The notes: generated by a model not told the origin, from the sequence alone. Positions 35,468 to 46,025 are shown, counted from the first letter of the stretch. The stretch is 64,000 nucleotides of DNA from Vibrio quintilis (GCF_024529975.1 NZ_AP024898.1:1612001-1676000); one strand, 5' to 3'. Program-made: numbers and translations.

Positions 35468-37031
35468 GATTAAAGAAGCAGGTCTTGATGTCACTTCTGT
35501 TCATGGTGATGCTGCAATTATTCTCTGGAACCATATCAGAAATTACATTGCTTCCACACAATGGGAACAGGCGCAGTGCCATGTGATCAGTGCTGAATAT
35601 CAGGCACTGCTCAATCAGATCGAATTGAGTATTGATGAGCTCAATGCGGCTCTGGCGCTATTGCAACTCCCACAAGATGCTGAAGCCGTCCTTTCAATCA
35701 AAATTTCCCTGTGTCATCGACTGATTGAATCCGGCGATTACCAGACAGCACTAAAAGAATATATTTCGATTTCAAATATTGCGGTTGAAAATGAGTTTAT
35801 TGATGAATATGCCCTTGCCGTGATCGGCATGGGCGAGCTCTGTTACCGCTATGGCGATCCAGGCAAAGCACTGCTGTTCTATCAAAAGGTCAACAGCATT
35901 GATCAGGCAATTTCAAGCCGGTCGCTACGTCTGAGATATAAAATATGCATGCTGGCCTGCCACATTAGCATGAAAGAATATGCGGTTGCAGAAGAACTGA
36001 TTAAAGAATGTGAAGAACTCAGTATTCTGGTCAGCGATCAGGAACTTTCCCGCCAAATCATTCTTTATGAAACAAAAATTAACCGGGCAAAAGGGAATAT
36101 CGACGAAGCCATTCATGTGCTGTCGGAAACACCGTATACAACCGGCAGCCGCTACAATAAGCCACTGACCTGCCTGCTAAAAATCGAGCTGGCCTATTGC
36201 CTGATCTCGCAAGGGAAAATAACCCTGGCAGAAATGATTTTAATTCAGAAACTGCGTAAGACCGCTCATTTAACCAATCCGGAATTACACAAGTCTTTAT
36301 ATCAGGCTCTGGCCTATATTTATGAATATCAGGCGAAGTATGAAGAAGCCCTGAAATATGAGAAAAAAGCCTACCAGATAGAAGCAGATCTGATGAAACA
36401 GATCCCTATCGGGGAGCTGGGAGCCAGCCAGCTGAAACGACTCTCGCAATTTGAGCTGCAACTCAAACTCATTATGTCAAAGATGGAAAACCAGGAGTTA
36501 AAAGAAACAACTGAGAGCCAGAAACATACAGTGGCGCGTTTACAGCAGGATGTTTTCACCGATCCATTGACAAAGCTGCATAATCGCCGCTGGCTGGAAG
36601 CGAAATTAAAAGAGTTACTGCTTCATGAAGTGTCGTTCGCATTTTTGATTATCGATATTGATCACTTTAAATCAATCAATGATGAATTCTCTCATTTAAT
36701 TGGTGATAAAGCGATTATCAGTGTTTCCGATGAACTGAGCCGTTATTTTAATTTTAACCATGCTTCATGTGTCCGGTATGGTGGTGAAGAGTTCCTGGTG
36801 ATCCTGGAAAACCCCACACTGGATGAAGCAAAAAATCACGGTGAAAAATTCCGTAAACACATTTACCAGATCAACTGGGATTCACTACTCAATGAGCGGA
36901 GGCTCACCGTCAGTATCGGAGTTACACTTCACAGAGAAGGTGAAAATACTCAGCGGACACTGCACAGAGCAGACAAAGCCCTTTACCAGGCAAAAGCAAA
37001 CGGAAGAAATCAGGTCTGTGCAGAGCCTTAG
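35448..37031 (+). CDS. TPR-GGDEF diguanylate cyclase
   Basis: A 527-residue soluble enzyme predicted to synthesise cyclic-di-GMP. Residues about 60-320 form TPR-like repeats (a protein-interaction sensor), about 330-367 a coiled-coil linker, and 368-525 a complete GGDEF domain: DPLTKLHNRRWLEAKL, IDIDHFKSINDEF and active loop GGEEF (445-449). The RxxD inhibitory site is absent (FNHA in its place), so product inhibition of that type is unlikely. Start follows GAGGAA inside the end of the upstream gene. Confidence 0.9.
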   Translation: MPGLLNKIKEAGLDVTSVHGDAAIILWNHIRNYIASTQWEQAQCHVISAEYQALLNQIELSIDELNAALALLQLPQDAEAVLSIKISLCHRLIESGDYQTALKEYISISNIAVENEFIDEYALAVIGMGELCYRYGDPGKALLFYQKVNSIDQAISSRSLRLRYKICMLACHISMKEYAVAEELIKECEELSILVSDQELSRQIILYETKINRAKGNIDEAIHVLSETPYTTGSRYNKPLTCLLKIELAYCLISQGKITLAEMILIQKLRKTAHLTNPELHKSLYQALAYIYEYQAKYEEALKYEKKAYQIEADLMKQIPIGELGASQLKRLSQFELQLKLIMSKMENQELKETTESQKHTVARLQQDVFTDPLTKLHNRRWLEAKLKELLLHEVSFAFLIIDIDHFKSINDEFSHLIGDKAIISVSDELSRYFNFNHASCVRYGGEEFLVILENPTLDEAKNHGEKFRKHIYQINWDSLLNERRLTVSIGVTLHREGENTQRTLHRADKALYQAKANGRNQVCAEP

Positions 37032-37150
37032 GGATGCAAACAACATCACGATTGTCTGCACCAGTTACTCTTTGAAATAGTTCATCCCGTTGTCTGACTT
37101 TTTCTTTTACCCGTGGTCATGGTCCGGGTGCCACGAATTCCGGTGAAGCA

Positions 37151-38347
37151 CTAGTTCCAGCGAAGAATGCGGACTTCATTTCCTTTCGCCGGAACTCCCG
37201 GAATATTCAAAGACAGAACTAACGAAATCACAGCCATCGCCGCGCCGATATAGAATACCGCAGCAGGGGAAACCATCCAAACCAGTCCAAACGTCGCCGG
37301 GATAATCACAGCTGCAATATGGTTAATCGTAAATGAGACACCGGCGGTTGAAGCCATATCAGCCGGATCTGCAATTTTCTGAAAATAGGTTTTAATCGCC
37401 AGCGCCAAAGCAAAAAACAGATGATCCACAACATAAAGCCCTGCGGCAACGTGGGCATTTTCAACGATGGCATACCCGACAAATACCAAAATTAAACCAC
37501 CATACTCCAGCATCAGTGCCCGGCGTTCACCAACCCTGCCGATCGTTTTACCGATTTGCCTGGCAAACAAAAAGTTAAAAACGTAATTAATCAGGAACAA
37601 CAGAGTTATTTCACTGGCAGAATAACCAAATTTTTCAACCATCAAAAAACCTGCAAATACGGTGAAAATTTGTCGGCGGGCACCACTCATGAATGTTAAC
37701 GCATAATATAACCAGTAACGTTTTCTGAGCATTAGTTTCTTATTCTGTACTGTTCTGGCTTGAAACTGCGGGAATGCCAGCGCAACCACAGCAGTCAACA
37801 CAAAAGCAACACCACCGGTAATCAGATAGACCCAAAGATAAGACAGCTTCATCAAATCCAGCATCAGCCACAAACATCCGTAGGTCAGCAGAGAAGCAAG
37901 CGCACCTGCAGAGATAAGCTTCCCTAACATTTCAGGTGCTTCATCTTTGTTTATCCATTGCAATGTCAGAGATTGCTTTAGCGTTTCCAGATAATGAAAC
38001 CCGGTAGACATCAGCAATGTTGTCAATAATAACCCATTAAAAGAAGGGAAAAACCCGGTAATTGCGACGCCCAGAGTTAACATCGACAGAGCAATCAGCA
38101 GAAAGCGTTGTTCTTTAATAAACAGTAAAATGAAAACAGCAGAAAAAGCCAGAAACCCGGGGATTTCTCTGACACTCTGCAGAATCCCGATATCTGAGCC
38201 ATTAAACCGGGCACTTTCAACCGAAAAATTATTCAGTAGTGCGCTCCAGCTGGCAAAGGCAACAGGCACAATAAATGAGACCACAAGCAAAAAATTAGCC
38301 GGATTCTGCCATCCGGTGCTGTCTTTTCCTTCTCCTGACACAATCAT
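37151..38347 (-). CDS. Major facilitator superfamily transporter
   Basis: A 398-residue inner-membrane protein with about eleven to twelve hydrophobic segments and a central cytoplasmic loop (QARTVQNKKLMLRKRYW). The classical MFS loop motif is weak. No sugar- or drug-specific signature is recognisable, so the substrate is unknown. It is monocistronic, convergent with the diguanylate cyclase gene and divergent from the PilZ gene. Confidence 0.85.
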   Translation of the reverse strand: MIVSGEGKDSTGWQNPANFLLVVSFIVPVAFASWSALLNNFSVESARFNGSDIGILQSVREIPGFLAFSAVFILLFIKEQRFLLIALSMLTLGVAITGFFPSFNGLLLTTLLMSTGFHYLETLKQSLTLQWINKDEAPEMLGKLISAGALASLLTYGCLWLMLDLMKLSYLWVYLITGGVAFVLTAVVALAFPQFQARTVQNKKLMLRKRYWLYYALTFMSGARRQIFTVFAGFLMVEKFGYSASEITLLFLINYVFNFLFARQIGKTIGRVGERRALMLEYGGLILVFVGYAIVENAHVAAGLYVVDHLFFALALAIKTYFQKIADPADMASTAGVSFTINHIAAVIIPATFGLVWMVSPAAVFYIGAAMAVISLVLSLNIPGVPAKGNEVRILRWN

Positions 38348-38585
38348 TCCCTTTTACATGAAAACTAAGCAAATTATCATAAGCGATCCTTATGTAAATG
38401 AGAACTCCGCTCACGCCCTTCATGAAATAAGATAGCTCTGTCCACCGGGACACTGAATATTAAAAAGTCGATCAAAATAACAATTTATGCAACATCACTG
38501 ATAAAGATAGCGACTTCCCAGCTCAGGCTCATCAGTAAACGGCTACACTTAATGACAGGGAAAACTGAATTGATAAAGGCAACAA

Positions 38586-39326
38586 ATGGCAATGGTAAAG
38601 CCTGCATCCACAACCAGAAATCCAGCATCTGCACAGAGTAGCCTTGAGACGTTAGCACTGATTGATCACAGTAGTGAGCTAACGTTGAACATAGCCACAC
38701 CTGTCGGAAAAAAGTTCAGATGCCATACCACTTTTATTGGTATCCATTCCAATACTTACATTCTGACAGAGCTGCCTTCATCTTCGGGCGGTAATACCCA
38801 AACGTTTTTCCAGCCAGGATTCTGGTGTAACGTCAAAGCAATTTCACATCGCGGCGAAGGCGCTTTCATCTATTTCCGCAGCCAGCTTCTCCATGTACTG
38901 ACTAAACCGATTCCTATGGCTGTGATGTCAATTCCGGAAGGTGTAAAACTGACTCCCCTGCGCAAAGAGGCCCGATATCAGATCAAGCTGCCCGGTTTTA
39001 TCCAGTTCGATAACAGTAAAGTTGAGTGCGAAATCCGGGATCTGTCCAAAAGCGGTTGCTGTTTTTCAACCGCTCTTCTGGCCAAAAAGCTTTATGAAGG
39101 CGATTATGCCATCATTCTGCTGAAGCTGGGTGCTCAGGAAATCCGGGTTGAGGGTAAAATATGTAATATTCAGAGAAATACGCCTCATCGTATCGACCAC
39201 GGTTTTGAACTGACAGATAAAGGGAAAGCCAGTATTCGACCATTACTTGAACACCTGGATATTAATGGCACTAAAATTATTCTCGACCAGGCAAGTGAAG
39301 CAACACCGGAAAGTAATCATGAATAA
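38586..39326 (+). CDS. plzD: PilZ-domain cyclic-di-GMP receptor (PlzD-like)
   Basis: A 246-residue cytoplasmic effector. The N-terminal YcgR_2-type domain (about 20-120) is followed by a PilZ domain (about 124-235) with both ligand motifs: RKEAR (126-130) for RxxxR and DLSKSG (152-157) for DxSxxG. It should therefore bind cyclic-di-GMP. It closely resembles V. cholerae VCA0042 (PlzD) as I remember it, including LETLALIDHSSELTL. Start after AAGG. It may report on the five other cyclic-di-GMP-related domains in this region, though that is inference. Confidence 0.9.
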   Translation: MAMVKPASTTRNPASAQSSLETLALIDHSSELTLNIATPVGKKFRCHTTFIGIHSNTYILTELPSSSGGNTQTFFQPGFWCNVKAISHRGEGAFIYFRSQLLHVLTKPIPMAVMSIPEGVKLTPLRKEARYQIKLPGFIQFDNSKVECEIRDLSKSGCCFSTALLAKKLYEGDYAIILLKLGAQEIRVEGKICNIQRNTPHRIDHGFELTDKGKASIRPLLEHLDINGTKIILDQASEATPESNHE

Positions 39327-39519
39327 GCCATGTCTGAACACTTTCAGCAACTCAGGCTGATAATATCAGGATAAAGTGGCGGATAATCGCGCACTTATAC
39401 TGCTTTCAGGCTGATTCTGACAAAAATTGTCCAGATAAATACGGGTTTCCTGTTGAAAAACCATCAGCCTTCGCGATACTAAAGGCCATTCAATTCAGAC
39501 TGCAGTCAATATAATCATA

Positions 39520-40437
39520 ATGAACTATCTCTTCACTTTTTTTAAAGGCATGGCGATGGGAGCTGCTGACGTAGTTCCCGGGGTATCTGGTGGCACAATC
39601 GCTTTTATTACCGGTATTTATGACACGCTGCTGGAAAGTATCCGCCGTATTAATCCCAAACTGATCACTGTGATCAGAAAACAGGGAATTAAAGCGGCTC
39701 TGGCACACATCAACCTGAAATTTTTACTCTGCCTGTTCAGCGGTATTTTCCTGAGTATTCTCACACTGGCTAAATTAGTTTCATGGCTGCTCATTACCCA
39801 CCCGATTCCACTCTGGTCATTTTTCTTTGGTCTGATTCTGGTATCAGTTCTGCATATTTTGAGACAAATTAAGCAAAGACAGATAACCCAGTTTGCCGGT
39901 TTTATTGCCGGTGTATTGCTGGCCTATTCGATTACTATACTGCAACCACTGCATCTCGAGCCGACAACCATGAATATACTGTTCGCTGGCGCTGTTGCTA
40001 TCTGTGCCATGATTCTGCCGGGAATCTCCGGCAGTTTCATTTTATTGCTGATCGGTATGTATGCGCCAATTCTGGAGGCAGTCAAAAACTTCCGGCTCAC
40101 CCCAATTGTGACTTTTCTGTGCGGATGCGTACTTGGTCTGCTGTGCTTTTCTCATCTGCTCTCATGGTTGCTCAAGCATCACAGAGATCTGACCCTGGTC
40201 ACCCTGACCGGACTGATGGTCGGTACATTACCCAAAATCTGGCCCTGGAAGGAAACGCTGACCTGGCGGACGAATTCTCACGGAGAACTGGTACCATTAC
40301 TTCAGCATAATCTTCTGCCAGCTGAGTATGAACGCCTGACAAGCCAGCCATCCCAGTTATTTTTAGCGATTGCGATGATGCTTACAGCAATCGGAATTGT
40401 TCTGATACTGGAAAAAATCGCGAAGAAAAAATATTAA
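39520..40437 (+). CDS. DUF368 family polyprenyl-phosphate transporter
   Basis: A 305-residue inner-membrane protein with about eight segments and the family signature MGAADVVPGVSGGTIAFITGIYD near the N-terminus, repeated in inverted form as AMILPGISGSFILLLIGMY around residue 165. DUF368 proteins (PopT; V. cholerae VCA0040) have been implicated in recycling undecaprenyl phosphate across the inner membrane. That would link it to cell-wall synthesis. No operon partners. Confidence 0.9.
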   Translation: MNYLFTFFKGMAMGAADVVPGVSGGTIAFITGIYDTLLESIRRINPKLITVIRKQGIKAALAHINLKFLLCLFSGIFLSILTLAKLVSWLLITHPIPLWSFFFGLILVSVLHILRQIKQRQITQFAGFIAGVLLAYSITILQPLHLEPTTMNILFAGAVAICAMILPGISGSFILLLIGMYAPILEAVKNFRLTPIVTFLCGCVLGLLCFSHLLSWLLKHHRDLTLVTLTGLMVGTLPKIWPWKETLTWRTNSHGELVPLLQHNLLPAEYERLTSQPSQLFLAIAMMLTAIGIVLILEKIAKKKY

Positions 40438-40447
40438 ATCAAAAGAA

Positions 40448-40496
40448 ATATCCCCAATCAACCTGCCCGCTCACTCTTCAGGTTGTTTGGGGATAT
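40448..40496. repeat. Palindromic element, diverged, directly after the DUF368 gene
   Basis: ATATCCCCAATCAACCTG and TTCAGGTTGTTTGGGGATAT, 10 bases after the stop codon. The outer arms have changed together from TACCC/GGGTA to ATCCCC/GGGGAT, which keeps the pairing. It may serve as a terminator. Confidence 0.7.
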
Positions 40497-40707
40497 CACA
40501 CCTGATGTTATGCCCCAAAAGCCATAAAATGGCCCCCGTCACGAAACACTCAAACAGGTATAAACCCCACATTTCTTAACAAATGCAACAAATTCACCAC
40601 CAAATGCATCAAACCTGCAATTTTTCTACCAAAATATCAATTAATCCTAGACACTTTCTGCTGGCACTATAATATTATTTTTTTCCGGAACCCGGTGCCG
40701 GAAGCAT

Positions 40708-40774
40708 TATACCCAAACAACCTGATGACGCAGGATTCACACTCAATCATGCCTCTTCAGCCTGCTTGGGTATA
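40708..40774. repeat. Palindromic element (67 bp) upstream of sstT
   Basis: TATACCCAAACAACCTGATG and CTTCAGCCTGCTTGGGTATA with a 27-base centre. The ends match the family; the inner arms are imperfect. Confidence 0.75.
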
Positions 40775-40811
40775 TAACTCACAGACAGATAATTAAATGA
40801 CAGGAATTATT

Positions 40812-42032
40812 ATGCAAAACAACATCTTTGCCCGTTTTGCCCGAGGGAATTTAGTGATACAGATTATTATTGGTATCGCCCTTGGTGCACTTTTAGCAAC
40901 ATCAGCCCCCGATGTTGCTCAAAAAGCAGGCTTACTTGGCAGCCTTTTTGTCAGCGCACTGAAAGCAGTTGCTCCGGTTTTGGTTTTTGTACTGGTTATA
41001 GCATCCATCGCTAATCAAAAAAGAAACCAGCAAACTCACATGCGCCCAATTGTTATTCTTTATCTTTTGGGAACGTTTGTGGCATCACTGACTGCTGTAA
41101 TTCTCAGCTTCCTTTTCCCGACAACACTCACGCTGGTTACCGGTGCTGAGGGAACAACACCACCAGAAGGAATCACCGAAGTTCTGCATACCTTGCTGTT
41201 CAAAGTCGTTGATAACCCGGTTAATGCCATTCTTCAGGCAAATTATATTGGTATTTTAGCCTGGGCAATTGGTCTGGGTATCGCCTTACACCATGCCAGT
41301 GCGCATACAAAAGCCGTACTGGAAGATTTAAGCCACGGTGTTTCACAAATCGTTCGCTTCATTATCAGACTGGCGCCATTCGGTATCTTCGGGCTGGTTT
41401 CCTCCACTTTTGCGACGATCGGTTTCTCCGCACTGGCAGGTTATACTCACCTGCTCGCAGTCCTTCTTTCCGCAATGTTAATCATTGCTCTGGTTGTCAA
41501 TCCTGTCATTGTATTTGTGAAAACCGGGCAAAATCCGTTTCCTCTTGTTTTCCGGTGCTTACGGGAAAGTGGTGTAACGGCATTTTTCACCCGTTCAAGT
41601 GCAGCGAATATTCCTGTCAATATGGCTTTGTGTAACAAGCTTGATCTGGATGAAGATACTTACTCAGTTTCTATTCCGCTTGGTGCAACCATCAACATGG
41701 CCGGCGCAGCAATTACAATCACGGTTCTGACACTGGCGGCCGTTCATACAGTGGGCATTGAAGTCGATATGATGAGTGCTGTCCTCCTGAGTCTGGTCTC
41801 AGCAATTTCAGCATGTGGTGCATCGGGTGTTGCCGGAGGCTCACTACTGCTGATTCCTCTGGCTTGTGGCCTGTTTGGTATTTCCAATGATGTCGCAATG
41901 CAGGTGGTTGCAGTCGGATTTATCATTGGAGTCATTCAGGACTCCGCAGAGACAGCACTGAACAGTTCAACCGATGTTGTATTCACAGCAGCAGTTTGTC
42001 AGGCAGAACAGAAAAAAGCCAACAGACTGTAA
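40812..42032 (+). CDS. sstT: Serine/threonine:Na+ symporter SstT
   Basis: A 406-residue inner-membrane dicarboxylate/amino acid:cation symporter (DAACS family) importing serine and threonine with sodium. Eight segments plus two re-entrant loops; signatures include [36 protein letters not shown] and [19 protein letters not shown]. The ATG at 40812 follows AGGA by 7 bases; the ATG five codons earlier has no ribosome site. The position matches V. cholerae chromosome II as recalled. Confidence 0.94.
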   Translation: MQNNIFARFARGNLVIQIIIGIALGALLATSAPDVAQKAGLLGSLFVSALKAVAPVLVFVLVIASIANQKRNQQTHMRPIVILYLLGTFVASLTAVILSFLFPTTLTLVTGAEGTTPPEGITEVLHTLLFKVVDNPVNAILQANYIGILAWAIGLGIALHHASAHTKAVLEDLSHGVSQIVRFIIRLAPFGIFGLVSSTFATIGFSALAGYTHLLAVLLSAMLIIALVVNPVIVFVKTGQNPFPLVFRCLRESGVTAFFTRSSAANIPVNMALCNKLDLDEDTYSVSIPLGATINMAGAAITITVLTLAAVHTVGIEVDMMSAVLLSLVSAISACGASGVAGGSLLLIPLACGLFGISNDVAMQVVAVGFIIGVIQDSAETALNSSTDVVFTAAVCQAEQKKANRL

Positions 42033-42052
42033 TTGAATATATTCTTTATGCA

Positions 42053-42087
42053 AAAGCCCCTGACGACATCGTCAGGGGCTTTTCTTT
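42053..42087. terminator. Bidirectional terminator after sstT
   Basis: AAGCCCCTGACGA and TCGTCAGGGGCTT form a nearly perfect GC-rich stem, followed by TTTCTTTT on the plus strand. Confidence 0.92.
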
Positions 42088-42109
42088 TCCGTACAGCAAC
42101 TCACAAGTC

Positions 42110-43303
42110 TTAGTGCATATTTTTATCCGTGTAATCCGTATTCACCTGAACACCGGATTGTTCAAAAGAAGCCTTATCTTCTTTTTCTGCCGGAATACTT
42201 TTGTTTTCAGAAGCGGGATCAGGAACATTTTGCACGGATAGATTTTCAAACAACTCACCATGCTCCTGCGCCAGCATATCTTCAGAGTTTTCATTCGAGC
42301 CGGGAATAGGAATATCCCGCTTATACAACTTATTAAATGCTTTGATTAACAAGTGCTTACTGACACCGCCTTCATTGATTTTCTTCAGTAATGGTTTCGC
42401 AAAATTTTGCAATAGCACAACCGCTTCCACGCCCAGTTTATTACCGACTTCATCTCTCACATTCTGTGCCAGATCATAACCACACTTAGCCGAACAAAAC
42501 AGCCAGACATAAGCCACTGAATTACCGTGCTCACCATGATCTATCCAGGCTTTCCCGGCATGATACATCGCTTTGGCATTGCCCTTTTCCGAACAACGTT
42601 CCAGCCAGTAACAGGCTTTACGATGATCCTGATGAATCCCGATACCTTTCAGGTAATTGAGACCCAGCTTGATCATACCTTCTTCACTCTCCAGTTTTGC
42701 CGCTTTCGCAAACCAGAAACAAGAGTCTTCAGGTTTCGGGGAAGGATTATCTTTAGACATGAACCAGTCGCCCAGTTGCAGCTGGGCCGGCGTATAATTA
42801 GAAAGCGCAGCTTTCTCCAGCAGGCTCATTCCTTTTTCAATATCCACATTTGTGCCACGCCCGGTCAGGTAAGCCTGACCCGTATCACACAAAGCAGCCA
42901 TATTGCCTTCCAGCCCCTGAATATATTTCTGCCAGAAACGTCCTTTTTCCTCATATACCATATCCCCGACAGTTTTCTTACACAGCCGGACAACACCATA
43001 CATACCGGTTTCACTGTCAAGCTCTGCTGCTTTTTCGTACCAGTACAGCGCATCTTTTACATTGAAACGCTCGGCTTCTTTTGCCATAAACAGAATCGTC
43101 GGGACATGCCCGGATTCAGCTTTTTGCAAACGCTCCTGATGCTCATCTTCTTTCTCTCTTTCCAAAGCTTTGCGACGCGCTTCTCCTTTGGCAATCCGCT
43201 CTTTGTCGAGCTTCTTCTGGTTGATAGAAAGCATCATCAACCAGCTGACGAGTCCAATCAGGATTAATCCCGCCAAACCGATAAAAATTCCAAGAATACT
43301 CAT
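42110..43303 (-). CDS. Membrane-anchored Sel1-repeat protein
   Basis: A 397-residue protein with one N-terminal membrane anchor (about 3-25), a charged coiled region (about 28-65) and several Sel1/TPR-like repeats (about 65-270; for example GQAYLTGRGTNVDIEKGMSLLEKAA and GLNYLKGIGIHQDHRKACYWLE). The tail is acidic and disordered. Sel1 proteins act as scaffolds; no partner is obvious here. Monocistronic, sharing the sstT terminator. Confidence 0.84.
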   Translation of the reverse strand: MSILGIFIGLAGLILIGLVSWLMMLSINQKKLDKERIAKGEARRKALEREKEDEHQERLQKAESGHVPTILFMAKEAERFNVKDALYWYEKAAELDSETGMYGVVRLCKKTVGDMVYEEKGRFWQKYIQGLEGNMAALCDTGQAYLTGRGTNVDIEKGMSLLEKAALSNYTPAQLQLGDWFMSKDNPSPKPEDSCFWFAKAAKLESEEGMIKLGLNYLKGIGIHQDHRKACYWLERCSEKGNAKAMYHAGKAWIDHGEHGNSVAYVWLFCSAKCGYDLAQNVRDEVGNKLGVEAVVLLQNFAKPLLKKINEGGVSKHLLIKAFNKLYKRDIPIPGSNENSEDMLAQEHGELFENLSVQNVPDPASENKSIPAEKEDKASFEQSGVQVNTDYTDKNMH

Positions 43304-43774
43304 TAATGTTATTTCTTATTCCATTTAAGCCGGAAACACTCCGGACACAACAATTGCGACACTGTATGACATGAAACACAATAAAAATAAAATTAAAGAA
43401 TATCAACAACAACAGATCTCATGCGAATCCTTTTCTCAATACAGTGACATCAACCGAAAATAACAGACCCGTTCAACCTGAAGACTCATTATGATGATTC
43501 AGGTCTGCTTATCCTAATTGAAGATAATCATTCAGATTTCAGCAAGTGCACCAGAAGTAAAAAGCCTCAATACCCACAATTATTTAATCATTCATCTTAT
43601 CCCGGAAAGTTTTTTGTCCTGTTAAAACAAACATGCGCACTCTTTACACGGTAAGTGAGGTAAAAAATACCAGACAGAAGACATAATTTGTGGCGAATAC
43701 TTGACCTATGCACAACTAAGTTTTTTACTAAAAAGAGTAACGTTCGCTTAATCACTCATCAATAAGACTCAATA
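43304..43774. other. Intergenic region of 471 bp upstream of glgX
   Basis: AT-rich. A degenerate palindrome related to the mobile family (TTCAACCTGAAG ... GATTCAGGTCTGCTTA, about 43473-43513) is the only structure. The glgX promoter should lie in the last 150 bases; I see no confident hexamers. Confidence 0.5.
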
Positions 43775-45769
43775 ATGCGTATGAGAAATGACCGTTTATC
43801 CCGTCCTTATCCTTTAGGGGCAACACCAGATAGTAAAGGATGTAATTTTTCTGTTTATGTTGCAGATGACTGCCAGATTCAGTTAGCACTGTTTGATCAC
43901 AAAGGTAAGTGCCGCACCTTTCCTCTGACCAATGAATATGCAGGTATTCACTATCTGTACATTGAGGGAATCACCGCGGGCCAGAAATATGGTTATCTGA
44001 TTAAGCAGAAAGAGCAACGCTGGCATTACATCGCTGACCCATACGCAAAAGCGCTGGATGGACCGCTTACTTATACGCCGCCACTGACCACGAAAAAAAG
44101 TTTTCAGTTGCCGAAATGTGTGGTTGTTGATGACAGCTTCGACTGGCAGGACACAGACAAACCAGATATTCCGCGTGAGGCGACCGTTTTATTTGAAACC
44201 CATGTCAAAGGACTGACACAGACTAATCAGGCAATTCCGGCCAGCCTCAGGGGAACTTATCCGGGGTTGGTTCATCCTGAAATGATAAAATTTTATCAGG
44301 CACAGGGCATCCGGACGCTGCAATTTCTCCCTGTCGCAGCATGTATGCATGAAACTCACCTGCTTGAAATGAATTCGGTCAATTACTGGGGATACAACCC
44401 GTATGTCTTTATGGCGCCCGATCCCCGCTATGCCGTCAAAGATGCCGTGACAGAATTTAAAACTGTTGTCAGGGAACTGCACAAAGCAGGCATAGAAGTC
44501 ATTCTTGATGTTGTGTACAACCACACAGCCGAAGGTGGCGGAGAAGGACCATTATTTAACCTGAGAGGGCTCGATAGTAAGTACTATCTTACAAGCGGCC
44601 CGTATTTTGCCAATTTCACCGGATGCGGCAATACTGTTGATTTGTCTTATCAACCGGCACTGAATCTGGTCATGGACACACTGCGATACTGGGTCAAGGA
44701 ATATCACATCGATGGGTTCCGGTTTGATCTGGCAGCAACGCTGGGAAGAAACGGAGAAGAGTTCAGTCAGAATGCGGCTTTTTTCATGGCTGTGGCACAA
44801 GACCCGATCCTCAAACAGGTTAAGCTGATAGCCGAACCCTGGGATATCGGCCCCAATGGTTATCAGGTGGGTAACTTTCCGTTCGGATGGAATGAGACCA
44901 ATGACAAACTCAGAGATATCAGCCGGAGTTTCTGGCGGGGTGATCAGGGATATCTGAAAGAATTTGCCACCCGCCTGATGGGCTCGCGGGATTTATACAG
45001 TGCCGCCAACTGGCCATTTAAATTAACCGTGAATTACATTACCTATCACGATGGATTCACCCTGCAGGATCTGGTGTCTTACCGGCATAAACACAACGAG
45101 CGAAACGGTGAGCAGAACAGAGACGGCCACGGTGATAACCGTTCCGAAAATTATGGTGCAGAAGGCCCGACACAGGATAAAACCATTTGTGGTGTCCGGG
45201 CGCGTCAGAAACGAAATTTTATGGCCACTGTCTTGTTTGCTTTCGGTATGCCACACATTCTCACCGCCGATCTGTTATCGCATTCACAGCAGGGAAACAA
45301 CAACGCCTACTGCCAGGATAATGAAATCAGCTGGCTGAACTGGGCACTGAATTCGGAACAGCAGCAATTCAAAGACTGGTGTGGTGCTCTGGTCAAAACC
45401 CGGGAACAGTTTATGATCCAGTTCATCGATGCATTCAGCGGCGATTCCCGCAACTCCAACCGGGTTTTCTGGCGCAGAGTCGATGGCAAGTTAATGAACC
45501 AGGATGACTGGAACCAGCTGAATTCTGTTGCGCTTCATCTTGGTATCGGGGATGACGGTGCTGAATTACTTTACCTGATTAATCAAACCAAAGCCCCGGC
45601 CCGCTTTTCTCTGCCGAAAGACAAGAGCCAGCAATGGCAGGTCATTTGTGATACCAACACCTTTACCATAATGGAAGGCACAGCATCGGTTGAAAAGCTC
45701 CAGCCAGCCATGACGATGGCGATTCTTTACTACGACCCCTCAAGCAATAATACCGAAACAACAACCTGA
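43775..45769 (+). CDS. glgX: Glycogen debranching enzyme GlgX
   Basis: A 664-residue isoamylase-type GH13 enzyme that cleaves alpha-1,6 branches of phosphorylase-limit glycogen. A CBM48 N-terminal domain (about 8-105) precedes the catalytic barrel. Catalytic motifs: VILDVVYNHTAEGG, nucleophile Asp in GFRFDLA, acid Glu in LIAEPWDIG, and YITYHDGFTL for the transition-state His-Asp. It works with glycogen phosphorylase and the branching enzyme encoded 15 kb away on the other strand. The start lacks a strong ribosome site; ATG two codons later is possible. The last codons form part of the terminator hairpin. Confidence 0.94.
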   Translation: MRMRNDRLSRPYPLGATPDSKGCNFSVYVADDCQIQLALFDHKGKCRTFPLTNEYAGIHYLYIEGITAGQKYGYLIKQKEQRWHYIADPYAKALDGPLTYTPPLTTKKSFQLPKCVVVDDSFDWQDTDKPDIPREATVLFETHVKGLTQTNQAIPASLRGTYPGLVHPEMIKFYQAQGIRTLQFLPVAACMHETHLLEMNSVNYWGYNPYVFMAPDPRYAVKDAVTEFKTVVRELHKAGIEVILDVVYNHTAEGGGEGPLFNLRGLDSKYYLTSGPYFANFTGCGNTVDLSYQPALNLVMDTLRYWVKEYHIDGFRFDLAATLGRNGEEFSQNAAFFMAVAQDPILKQVKLIAEPWDIGPNGYQVGNFPFGWNETNDKLRDISRSFWRGDQGYLKEFATRLMGSRDLYSAANWPFKLTVNYITYHDGFTLQDLVSYRHKHNERNGEQNRDGHGDNRSENYGAEGPTQDKTICGVRARQKRNFMATVLFAFGMPHILTADLLSHSQQGNNNAYCQDNEISWLNWALNSEQQQFKDWCGALVKTREQFMIQFIDAFSGDSRNSNRVFWRRVDGKLMNQDDWNQLNSVALHLGIGDDGAELLYLINQTKAPARFSLPKDKSQQWQVICDTNTFTIMEGTASVEKLQPAMTMAILYYDPSSNNTETTT

Positions 45770-45790
45770 ACATTGAATGTTCAGGTTGTT
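45760..45790 (+). terminator. Terminator overlapping the glgX stop
   Basis: AACAACCTGAACATT and AATGTTCAGGTTGTT form a perfect stem. The sequence is a relative of the palindromic element arms, so this may be an element recruited as a terminator. Confidence 0.7.
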
Positions 45791-45905
45791 ATGATATCAG
45801 AAACATAAATAAAACATACTGATTACAATATTTGTATCCGTTCCGGTGAAAATGGTTATAATAGGGCGCTCAGTTTCCCCCTCAGCAGTAACCACAGTAC
45901 ATGAT

Positions 45906-45943
45906 GCCCGGATAACCTGAAAATGATATTCAGATTGCCTGGG
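45906..45943. repeat. Degenerate palindromic element
   Basis: CCCGGATAACCTGAAAATG and ATTCAGATTGCCTGGGG resemble the family arms with several changes; it lies in the leader of the ABC exporter gene. Confidence 0.55.
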
Positions 45944-46025
45944 GCAATCATATTTCCTCACCACAGAAATAGGCTGTGCTTTTTGCTGCTTTCTGTATTG
46001 TATTAGGCTGTATTAAGGATTCTTC

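Larger units (their letters stand above)
40438..40811. other. Intergenic region with two palindromic elements
   Basis: A 374-bp region between the DUF368 and sstT genes. It holds two palindromic elements (40448-40496 and 40708-40774) and a TATAAT at 40668-40673 that could serve sstT. No gene is supported. Confidence 0.55.
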
